Of a stretch of DNA of 33,903 bases, positions 9,175-16,035 are shown in pieces. The position numbers and the translations under genes were made by a program. The stretch comes from Bacteroidales bacterium (GTDB lineage Bacteria; Bacteroidota; Bacteroidia; Bacteroidales; Prolixibacteraceae). Below the pieces are notes generated by a model. That model ran no database searches. It had not been told where the DNA came from and was given only the letters and a program-made list of their open reading frames with translations. The stretch covers positions 1 to 33,903 of the forward strand of contig JAATGF010000102.1 of NCBI GenBank assembly GCA_015654795.1, given 5' to 3'. Within the stretch, counting starts at the first letter, position 1. Each line of letters opens with the position of its first letter.

Positions 9175-11280
9175 ATGTCGGAAATATTATCACAGGATAT
9201 TAAATTTCTTACGGGTGTCGGGCCCCGAAAATCTGTAATACTCAATCAGGAACTGAAGGTATTTACCATCGGTGACCTGATTTACTATTTCCCTTACAAA
9301 TATGTCGACCGAACAAAATTCTATACCATCCGCGAGATTAACAGCAGTTTACCCTATATCCAGGTAAAAGGGCGAATCACGGGACTGGAAATGATTGGCA
9401 CAGGTCGCAATCAACGTTTAGTGGCTTACCTGACAGACGGTACCGGACTTCTGGAACTAATCTGGTTCCAGGGTATAAAATTCGTAAAGCAGACGTTGAA
9501 AACCAATGTTGAATACATCGTTTTTGGCAAACCAGCTGAATTCAACGGGCAATTTAGCATTGTTCATCCCGAATTGGATGAGAACAAACCTGAATCAACA
9601 AAAAAAGAGGGCTACATACAGGCATTTTACAACACGTCGGAGAAGCTAAAGACTAATTTCCTGCATTCGAAGGTTATTCTCAAACTTCAATATACGGCGC
9701 TTCAACTTGCGAAAGGCCATATTTACGAATCAATGCCGGCATGGCTTGTTCAAAAGCTGGGATTATTAGGACTTGAATCGGCACTGGTAAATATTCATTT
9801 CCCCGAAAATCCTCAGCTATTGCGAAAAGCCGAATATCGGCTGAAGTTTGAGGAGTTATTCTATATTCAGCTTAAATTACTTCACCTTAAAGAGGATCGC
9901 CATAAAAAATTCAAGGGACATATATTTGCCAGCGTTGGCAATTACTTTAACGACTTCTTTTACAAACACCTCCCATTCGAACTGACAGGTGCACAAAAAC
10001 GAGTGGTTAAAGAGATTCGTAAAGATATGGGTTCCGGACGGCAAATGAACAGGCTCCTTCAGGGTGATGTTGGAAGTGGAAAAACAATGGTTGCCCTTAT
10101 GTCGATGCTCATAGCCTTAGACAATGAATTTCAATGTTGTATGATGGCGCCTACAGAAATACTTGCCAATCAGCATTTGATTTCAATTCAGAAATTTCTG
10201 GGTGATATGCCCGTCAATGTCAGACTATTAACCGGATCGACCAAGAAGAAGGACCGGGCAATTATTCATGAAGAATCGCTGAATGGAAAACTCCATATCT
10301 TAATTGGAACGCATGCGTTGCTTGAAGATATTGTGCAGTTTAAATCTCTTGGACTTGTGATCATCGACGAACAGCACCGCTTTGGCGTTGGTCAGCGGGC
10401 AAAGATGTGGCGAAAAAACTTTATTCCACCTCATATACTTGTGATGACGGCCACTCCTATTCCGCGAACTTTGGCGATGACAGTCTACGGCGATCTCGAT
10501 GTTTCGGTAATCGATGAACTGCCACCGGGAAGAAAACCAATAAGAACGATGCATTATTTTGAGAATAAACGGGCACAGCTTTGCGATTTTATTCGGAAAG
10601 AAATTGCGAACGGACGTCAGATTTATATTGTCTATCCGCTCATCTCGGAATCGGAGAAACTTGATTACAAATATCTCGAAGAGGGATTCGAGCACATTCG
10701 GAAACTCTTTCCTTCGCCCGATTATGAGATTGGTATGGTTCATGGTAAAATGAAACCTGCAGCCAAAGAAGCGGAAATGTTGCGGTTCAAACGAGGAGAA
10801 ACACAAATTCTGGTGGCAACTACTGTTATTGAAGTCGGGGTCGATGTGCCAAATGCTTCGGTAATGATTATTGAAAGCTCCGAAAGATTTGGGTTGTCGC
10901 AGCTCCACCAGTTGCGTGGTCGTGTTGGGCGTGGCGCTGAACAGTCCTTCTGTATTTTATTAAGTGGATTCAAATTGGGAGTTGATAGCCGTAAGCGCAT
11001 CGAAACGATGGTAGCTACAAATGACGGATTCGAGATTGCCGAAGCAGACATGCGACTCCGGGGACCCGGTGATATTGAAGGAACACAACAAAGCGGAATT
11101 GCTTTTGATTTAAAGATAAGCAACCTTGCAAAAGATGGTCAGATTCTTCAATATGCCCGCGACATTGCCTCAACCATCATTGCCGAAGATCCCATGCTCG
11201 GGCAACCCCAAAACGACATCCTTAAAAAACAGCTAATTGCTTTGAAAAAGAACCATTTAAACTGGGGATCTATAAGTTAG
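9175..11280 (+). CDS. recG: ATP-dependent DNA helicase RecG
   Basis: RecG reverses stalled replication forks and branch-migrates Holliday junctions. The 701-residue protein is full length. The N-terminal wedge/OB domain includes FLTGVGPRKSVILNQEL and VKGRITGLEMIG. The helicase core has Walker A LLQGDVGSGKTMVAL, motif II DEQHRFGVGQR, motif III MTATPIPRTLA, and GRVGRGAEQSF as motif VI. The tail MRLRGPGDIEGTQQSG is also typical. No later Met precedes the conserved N-terminus, so 9175 must be the start. Leaderless translation is then likely given the promoter position. Confidence 0.97.
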   Translation: MSEILSQDIKFLTGVGPRKSVILNQELKVFTIGDLIYYFPYKYVDRTKFYTIREINSSLPYIQVKGRITGLEMIGTGRNQRLVAYLTDGTGLLELIWFQGIKFVKQTLKTNVEYIVFGKPAEFNGQFSIVHPELDENKPESTKKEGYIQAFYNTSEKLKTNFLHSKVILKLQYTALQLAKGHIYESMPAWLVQKLGLLGLESALVNIHFPENPQLLRKAEYRLKFEELFYIQLKLLHLKEDRHKKFKGHIFASVGNYFNDFFYKHLPFELTGAQKRVVKEIRKDMGSGRQMNRLLQGDVGSGKTMVALMSMLIALDNEFQCCMMAPTEILANQHLISIQKFLGDMPVNVRLLTGSTKKKDRAIIHEESLNGKLHILIGTHALLEDIVQFKSLGLVIIDEQHRFGVGQRAKMWRKNFIPPHILVMTATPIPRTLAMTVYGDLDVSVIDELPPGRKPIRTMHYFENKRAQLCDFIRKEIANGRQIYIVYPLISESEKLDYKYLEEGFEHIRKLFPSPDYEIGMVHGKMKPAAKEAEMLRFKRGETQILVATTVIEVGVDVPNASVMIIESSERFGLSQLHQLRGRVGRGAEQSFCILLSGFKLGVDSRKRIETMVATNDGFEIAEADMRLRGPGDIEGTQQSGIAFDLKISNLAKDGQILQYARDIASTIIAEDPMLGQPQNDILKKQLIALKKNHLNWGSIS

Positions 11281-11385
11281 GGGGAGTAATAAAAAGAAAA
11301 TGTGACAGCGATGAAAGTGAGAAAATGTGATGGTAAAATTAAGAGATAGAATCTTAACCTTAAGTTAGCAATTAATATTAGCGGA

Positions 11386-11419
11386 TTGTTTTTTTCTTAA
11401 CACAAAAAACATACTTTTG
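11386..11419 (+). promoter_or_regulatory. promoter of the MgtE_N/CBS-NRAMP operon
   Basis: TACTTTTG at 11412-11419 matches TAnnTTTG exactly, and TTG at 11386-11388 lies 23 bp upstream. It predicts a transcript start near 11426 and a leader of about 125 nt before the ATG at 11551. Confidence 0.6.
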
Positions 11420-11450
11420 CGCCGCAAACCAATATCATTAAAAACAATGG

Positions 11451-11550
11451 ACGAGGGGCCTGCGAGTACATTTATTAATAACCTGATATAGCAGGAAAGC
11501 CAACTCATTTGTTTGCGCTCTTTGCTATATCAAAAAGCAAGGAGGTGTTT
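11451..11550 (+). promoter_or_regulatory. structured 5' leader with competing hairpins, riboswitch candidate
   Basis: Three helices can be drawn. A: CCTGC 11459-11463 with GCAGG 11491-11495. B: TGATATAGC 11484-11492 with GCTATATCA 11524-11532, a perfect 9-bp stem. C: CTTTGC 11520-11525 with GCAAGG 11537-11542, which covers the start of the Shine-Dalgarno AAGGAGG. B excludes both A and C. B therefore exposes the ribosome site, while A would free the strand for C and hide it. I do not recognise a known riboswitch class. The neighbouring genes suggest a divalent metal as ligand, which is inference. Confidence 0.5.
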
Positions 11551-12819
11551 ATGAATTCAATAACCACATTTTTTTTAAGTCGTGTCATTGGTCAAAAAGT
11601 ATTTGACACCAAGAGTAACTATATTGGTACCGTTAAGGATTTATTAGTTGATTCTGACTCTTCAACGCATTCTTCGGGACATCCGGTTGTTAATGGCATA
11701 AAGATTAAGTTTAAAAAACAGGACGCGTTCTATTCTTTTCAGAATTTCCATATTGAAAAGACAAATGGAAAAATAAAAATCATTTGCAGCCAGTTAATCG
11801 AATTATCATCCGATCAAATAAGTAGCAGTCTGTATCTTGCGTTAACGGTCCTTGACAACCAAATTGTGGATATCAATGGTCGCAAACTTGTCAGGGTTAA
11901 CGACATAAGGTTGGTAACGATCGGCAACGACACTTTTGCTGTTGCAGTTGACATCGGCATTGAAGGATTGCTGCGCAGAATTGGCATAGCCAAACCCCTG
12001 AAATATATTGTATCGCTTTTCAACGGAAGTATTCCTGCCAAGTTTATACTCTGGGAAGATGTTGAAACGATTGATTCTTCGAGTTCAAACATCAAACTCT
12101 CCAAGAGTTATAAGAAGCTTCAAACATTGCACCCTTCCGATTTGGCTGACATTATCGAAGATTTAGGACGGAAAGCAAGCGCTGAGGTATTCTCAGCACT
12201 CGATGACGAAAGAGCCGCTGATGTAATGGAAGAACTCGAAACGGAGACGCAGGTTCATATCCTCGAAAGCCTTTCGATCGAAAAAGCGGCCGATGTATTG
12301 GACAAGATGCCTGCGGATGAGGTTGCCGATATACTCGATGCGCTCGAAGACGAAAGAGCAGAACAACTGCTTAACGAAATGGAAAAAGACACCTCTCAGG
12401 AGGTCAGGGAGTTACTCGTTTATCCCGATCATACTGTGGGGAGTATCATGTCGTCTGATGTATTGTCATTTAACCAGAACATGACCATCGAGGAAGTTCT
12501 TATTGAGCTTAGAGCTAAAAAGCCGGAGTTCGAAACACTCTACAACCTTTTTGTAATAGATGAGAACGAAATATTATTAGCGACATTTTCTATACGTGAT
12601 GTAGTAATTTCTCCCCCTGATGCACGGATTAATCAGATTATGAAACCTTCGCCGGTTCATTTACGCGATTATCAAAAGATCAATGAAGTAGCCGAAATAG
12701 TCTCGAAATATAACCTGTTGGCAATACCTGTTGTCGACAAGAAGAATGTTCTGAAAGGAATGGTTGTCATTGACGATGTAATCGAAGACTTAATTCGTAA
12801 ACGTAGAACTAATAAATAG
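11551..12819 (+). CDS. soluble PRC-barrel / MgtE_N / CBS-domain protein, probable metal-sensing partner of NRAMP carrier
   Basis: The 422-residue protein has no membrane segments. The N-terminal part (about 1-175) looks like two PRC-barrel-type domains (VIGQKVFDTKSNYIGTVKDL; VDINGRKLVRVNDIRLV). The MgtE N domain of amphipathic repeats follows (about 190-285; LHPSDLADIIEDLG, KAADVLDKMPADEVADILDA). A CBS pair (about 293-415) ends with LLAIPVVDKKNVLKGMVVID. In MgtE channels the N and CBS domains bind Mg2+ and gate the pore; here the pore is missing. The next gene, 12 bp on, encodes an NRAMP-family carrier, so this is probably its regulator. I chose ATG 11551 because AAGGAGGTG lies 7 bp before it; an upstream in-frame start at 11509 falls inside the structured leader. 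Confidence 0.82.
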   Translation: MNSITTFFLSRVIGQKVFDTKSNYIGTVKDLLVDSDSSTHSSGHPVVNGIKIKFKKQDAFYSFQNFHIEKTNGKIKIICSQLIELSSDQISSSLYLALTVLDNQIVDINGRKLVRVNDIRLVTIGNDTFAVAVDIGIEGLLRRIGIAKPLKYIVSLFNGSIPAKFILWEDVETIDSSSSNIKLSKSYKKLQTLHPSDLADIIEDLGRKASAEVFSALDDERAADVMEELETETQVHILESLSIEKAADVLDKMPADEVADILDALEDERAEQLLNEMEKDTSQEVRELLVYPDHTVGSIMSSDVLSFNQNMTIEEVLIELRAKKPEFETLYNLFVIDENEILLATFSIRDVVISPPDARINQIMKPSPVHLRDYQKINEVAEIVSKYNLLAIPVVDKKNVLKGMVVIDDVIEDLIRKRRTNK

Positions 12820-12831
12820 AGGCTTTTGGTA

Positions 12832-14082
12832 ATGTTCAAAAATAAAAAGACTTTGTTTAGCCAGATTGGCTTGTTTTTAGCTATTCTGGGCCCTGGAATT
12901 ATTACCGGGAGTGTTGATAATGATGCCGGCGGGATTACAACTTATTCTGTTGCAGCCGCTGTTTACGGCTATAACTTAATCTGGACACTCATACCTTCAT
13001 TCATCGTACTTATTGTTATCCAGGAGATGAATGCCCGTATGGGAATTGTCACAGGTAAAGGTCTTGCGGACCTTATCCGCGAGAATGCCGGTGTTAAGAT
13101 TACCTTTTTTATATTTGTCGGTTTGCTGATTGCCGATATTGGCAATACCACAACCGAATTTGCCGGAGTTGCAGGTAGTATGGAAGTTTTCGGAGTCAGC
13201 AAATATATTTCTGTGCCTATTGTTGGCTTTCTGATATGGTTTCTCGTTGTTAAAGGAACCTACAAAATTGCTGAACGCATCTTTCTGCTTTTCAGTGTAT
13301 CTTTACTTATGTATGTCGTTTCGGCATTGATGGGCAAACCGCATTGGGGCGAAATCGGCCATGCGATTATTCATCCGGAAATGGAACTGAATACGCACAG
13401 CATTTCGATGATAATCGGTATTATTGGTACAACCATTGCGCCGTGGATGCAATTCTATATGCAATCGTCAGTTATCGAAAAAGGCCTGAAAATGAAGCAA
13501 TATAAATACACGCTCATCGATATTGTTGTGGGCTGTGTAGCAACAGTAGTTGTAGCCTTCTTTATCATGGTCGCCTGTGCCTCAACCTTACACGAAAACG
13601 GGGTTCAGATCAACGAAGCTAAAGATGCTGCCTTAGCCTTGAAACCGCTTGCCGGTGAATTTGCATCACAGCTATTTGCTTTTGGTCTCTTTATTGCTTC
13701 TGTTTTTTCGGCTACCATCTTACCATTGGCAACGGCCTTCTATGTATGCGAAGCCTTCGGATTCGAAGCCGGAATAGATAAAAAGTGGGACGAAGCCAAA
13801 GAGTTCTACGTCCTTTACACCGGTATCCTAATCATTGGAGCAGTCATCATCCTGGTTCCCAATGCGCCGCTTATAGCAATTTCTTTATGGACCCAGGTAA
13901 TCAATGGAATGCTTTTGCCCGTTGTTCTTGTTTGTATGATATTACTGGTCAATAATAAGAAGATCATGGGAGAGTATGTCAATAAACCAATCAACAATAT
14001 TATCGGTTGGGGAGCCATAACTGTTCTTGTGGTTTTATCACTGGTACTTCTTCTGCTGCCAATCTTTACAAATGCAAACTAA
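12832..14082 (+). CDS. NRAMP-family divalent metal transporter, atypical metal site
   Basis: The 416-residue protein has about eleven membrane segments. The first helix carries GPGIITGSVDNDAGG and the sixth GIIGTTIAPWMQFYMQSS, recognisable as NRAMP TM1 and TM6. The classic TM1 motif DPGN reads D31-A-G-G, and the TM6 Met that normally ligates Mn2+/Fe2+ is replaced by Ala203 (IAPW instead of the usual MPH). Known NRAMP-related Mg2+ transporters also lack that Met. With the adjacent MgtE_N/CBS gene, Mg2+ or another hard cation is a better guess than Mn2+/Fe2+. I use ATG 12832; a TTG at 12826 is an alternative. Confidence 0.85.
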   Translation: MFKNKKTLFSQIGLFLAILGPGIITGSVDNDAGGITTYSVAAAVYGYNLIWTLIPSFIVLIVIQEMNARMGIVTGKGLADLIRENAGVKITFFIFVGLLIADIGNTTTEFAGVAGSMEVFGVSKYISVPIVGFLIWFLVVKGTYKIAERIFLLFSVSLLMYVVSALMGKPHWGEIGHAIIHPEMELNTHSISMIIGIIGTTIAPWMQFYMQSSVIEKGLKMKQYKYTLIDIVVGCVATVVVAFFIMVACASTLHENGVQINEAKDAALALKPLAGEFASQLFAFGLFIASVFSATILPLATAFYVCEAFGFEAGIDKKWDEAKEFYVLYTGILIIGAVIILVPNAPLIAISLWTQVINGMLLPVVLVCMILLVNNKKIMGEYVNKPINNIIGWGAITVLVVLSLVLLLLPIFTNAN

Positions 14083-14140
14083 GTAATGCAAATCAATGGA
14101 TATAATATTTTCTATATTTAATATAACGGAAGCACAACTT

Positions 14141-14320
14141 GGCATAGAGCAGGGAAATAGAATGATGGGGCGATAAAGCGATGGGGAGAAAAGGCGCAAG
14201 GGCGATAGGGAGAAGGAGAGACTGAGGGAGTGTCATTAAAATAGTCATTGAAAAGGTCATTGGCTTCGCCGTCATTAAAAGGTCATTGAAAAAGTTCATT
14301 GGCTTCGCCGTAATTAAAAG
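14141..14320 (-). repeat. modular composite repeat (purine-rich module plus GTCATT units)
   Basis: Plus-strand 14152-14232 is purine-rich (gatggggcgataaagcgatg and similar). 14232-14320 contains 11-16-bp units starting GTCATT, arranged as two roughly 38-bp copies, each with a central GGCTTCGCC. The reverse complement of 33718-33903 holds the same two modules in reversed order. No coding frame is supported. This fills the 200-bp gap after the NRAMP gene and runs into the end of the restriction-enzyme fragment. Confidence 0.8.
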
Positions 14321-14567
14321 GTCGTATAATTTCTGCACTTTTCGGATCCTGTTCAATTAACTCTTTTCTCTTTTCACCAGTGATTATAAAGGCATCATTA
14401 AACCCTGTTTTTATACCATAATTGATACGAATATTCCAGTCTTTTAATGGGGTTCCTATCCGTTCAATTTTTTCCTTGATTTGTTTCTCGATCGGAGATA
14501 ATACTACCCAACTATCCAAACCGGAAAAATTTAAGATATTCACGTTTTGTCTAAAATAAACGCTCAT
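14311..14567 (-). pseudogene. fragment of an Eco57I-like type IIG restriction-modification enzyme
   Basis: About 86 codons from the ATG at 14567 resemble the start of the TaqI-like specificity domain at the C-terminus of Eco57I/PglX-type enzymes: LSPIEKQIKEKIERIGTPLK, WNIRINYGIKTGFNDAFII, then DPKSAEIIRP. In intact proteins that IIRP stretch continues into the target-recognition region. Here the frame runs straight into the GTCATT repeat and stops at 14283. The methyltransferase and nuclease parts are absent. The family normally has 500-1,300 residues, so this is a non-functional remnant. Confidence 0.72.
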
Positions 14568-14603
14568 TTAGCTGTATATAATAATAGTATATTTTAATTA
14601 GGC

Positions 14604-14611
14604 TACTTTTG
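14604..14611 (+). promoter_or_regulatory. -7 promoter element of the serine recombinase gene
   Basis: TACTTTTG matches TAnnTTTG exactly, 41 bp before the ATG at 14653. No clear distal element is visible. Confidence 0.45.
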
Positions 14612-14652
14612 CATTTTATGTACTAATATTAATTTAAACAAGTGAACTCATT

Positions 14653-15255
14653 ATGATTTACGGATACATCCGCGTAAGCACAGACAAACAGACAGTAGAA
14701 AATCAAAGATTTGAGATTAATCAATTTTGTGAAAAGAAAGAATTTATCGTCAACAAGTGGATTGAAGAGACTATTTCAGGCTCGAAAAGTGTAGAAGATC
14801 GGAAGCTTGGAAAACTACTCAAGAAAATGAAAAAAGAAGATATTCTAATATGTTCTGAATTGTCACGGTTGGGCAGAAATTTGTTAATGATTATGGGTAT
14901 TCTCAATGAATGCATGAACAGAGATATAGAAGTTTGGACAATAAAAGACAATTATCGTTTGGGAAGTGATATCAATTCCAAAGTATTAGCTTTTGCTTTT
15001 GGGCTTTCAGCTGAAATAGAAAGGAATCTTATTTCTCAAAGGACAAAAGAGGCCCTTGCCCGCAAACGAGCCGAAGGAGTTATACTTGGTCGCCCTAAAG
15101 GGAGTAAATCGAAAATCAAAAAACTGACAGGAAAAGAAACTGAGATCAAAGTGCTACTTGATAAAAATGTTTCAAAAAGTGCAATTGCAAGGATATTAGG
15201 AGTACACAGATTAACTGTGACTGAGTTTGTGAAACAACAAGTACTTACAAAATAA
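14653..15255 (+). CDS. serine recombinase, resolvase/invertase family (Mpi-like)
   Basis: The 200-residue site-specific recombinase has the full small-serine-recombinase layout. The catalytic Ser9 is in YIRVSTDKQ, followed by ELSRLGRNLLMIM, the AEIERNLISQRTKEALARKR long helix, GRPKGSKSK, and a C-terminal helix-turn-helix (SKSAIARILGVHRLTVTEFV). Such enzymes resolve cointegrates or invert promoters; Bacteroides Mpi, which flips capsule promoters, is of this type. No pair of short inverted sites flanking a promoter was found beside it. It lies amid gene fragments and repeats and is probably part of a mobile or once-mobile island. Confidence 0.9.
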   Translation: MIYGYIRVSTDKQTVENQRFEINQFCEKKEFIVNKWIEETISGSKSVEDRKLGKLLKKMKKEDILICSELSRLGRNLLMIMGILNECMNRDIEVWTIKDNYRLGSDINSKVLAFAFGLSAEIERNLISQRTKEALARKRAEGVILGRPKGSKSKIKKLTGKETEIKVLLDKNVSKSAIARILGVHRLTVTEFVKQQVLTK

Positions 15256-15329
15256 AATCAATGTTTTATGTTTCTCCAGAAACAGCAAATACGGAACGGA
15301 AGATATTAAAACAAATTTAAAAGCGGTCA

Positions 15330-15715
15330 AGCGTTGCCTGTAAGTTTATTACGGGCAGCTCCGACGAGCTAATCACCAGCCGCCAAAAATCCCCGCCCTT
15401 CGTATCTCTGGGCTTGCAGGTTTTCTTTGTCGGTTTCCGCGCAATCAACCCTGCTGTTGTTTTTTTCTGTTACATTTTTTCAAAAGGCAAAAAAGACGTT
15501 TGCACTCCAATCGTCACCACCGTGCTACACTTGCGCCAGAAAAGACAACCCGCAGATACTATACATAACATGCAGTTATGGTCGTTCCCTTGCCCGAAAG
15601 CAAAGCAGTAGAGAAGACCATAACCAAATTATGTATAGCTGCACCAAATCAACGCTTTTGCCCCGCTGCCCGAAAACCTTAAGATTTCCCCACCACTCAT
15701 TAGTTGTGCAGAAAA
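15330..15715 (-). repeat. hairpin-rich non-coding element of unknown type (about 380 bp)
   Basis: The stretch between the recombinase and the truncated gene folds strongly. An 11-bp stem with two G-U pairs spans 15333-15359 (loop gttta). A nested palindrome spans 15552-15642: GCAG/CTGC, CTATACATAA 15559-15568 with TTATGTATAG 15629-15638, and GTTATGGTC 15575-15583 with GACCATAAC 15616-15624, around a 32-nt loop with uneven internal loops. Nested arms with extra unpaired bases recall integron attC sites, but the expected GTTRRRY/RYYYAAC core sites are not evident. Base composition is richer in G+C than the surroundings. Strand is arbitrary. Confidence 0.5.
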
Positions 15716-15955
15716 TAAATACATGTCGGGTTGCCCGAGTTCCCAGTCGAGGTAAGCACCTGCACGGATGGTGTCGGGAATCAAATGCCCCGGCCCATAA
15801 GCATCCTGAAAATAATTTTTATAAAGATCTGTCAACCGGGCTTCAGGGTAATATTTCAGTTCCTCTTCCACAAACCGTCTGATTTGTTTTTCACGGTCGG
15901 AAGCAAACGAACCCAGCCCTATGACCAAAAACATGATGCTAAAAAGTTCTTTCAT
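15629..15955 (-). pseudogene. truncated gene for a secreted conserved Bacteroidota protein
   Basis: From ATG 15955 the product starts with a signal peptide (MKELFSIMFLVIGLGSFAS). It continues with EEELKYYPEARLTDLYKNYF and DAYGPGHLIPDTIRAGAYLD, which looks like a conserved N-terminal part. At about 15715 the reading frame enters the hairpin-rich element and ends in SYT-stop inside its palindrome. The last 20-25 residues are therefore foreign. The intact protein is presumably longer; its function is unknown to me. An upstream TTG start (15988) is unlikely. It lies 80 bp downstream of nrdA on the same strand. Confidence 0.6.
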
Positions 15956-16035
15956 GCGATTGTATTTTTTCAGGATGAAAATTAGCAATTTTTTTAGCTT
16001 TTCAGAGATAAATTTGAAACCATCACCGATATTTA

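Noticed and set aside
11451-11550. Known M-box or yybP-ykoY metal riboswitch.
   Set aside because: The conserved blocks of those classes could not be found; the leader is reported as unclassified.
14093-14356. Minus-strand frame after the NRAMP gene.
   Set aside because: Encoded by the GTCATT and purine-rich repeats; the apparent repeats in the peptide are DNA repeats.
14568-14652. Invertible promoter controlled by the adjacent serine recombinase.
   Set aside because: No inverted-repeat pair of plausible length flanks the promoter region.
15552-15642. Integron attC site.
   Set aside because: The nested arms are suggestive, but the GTTRRRY and RYYYAAC core sites are absent at the expected ends and no integrase is present, so kept only as an unclassified hairpin element.
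15427-15882. 151-codon plus-strand frame over the hairpin element and truncated gene.
   Set aside because: Composition is not protein-like and it is antisense to a frame with a good signal peptide and conserved-looking segment.
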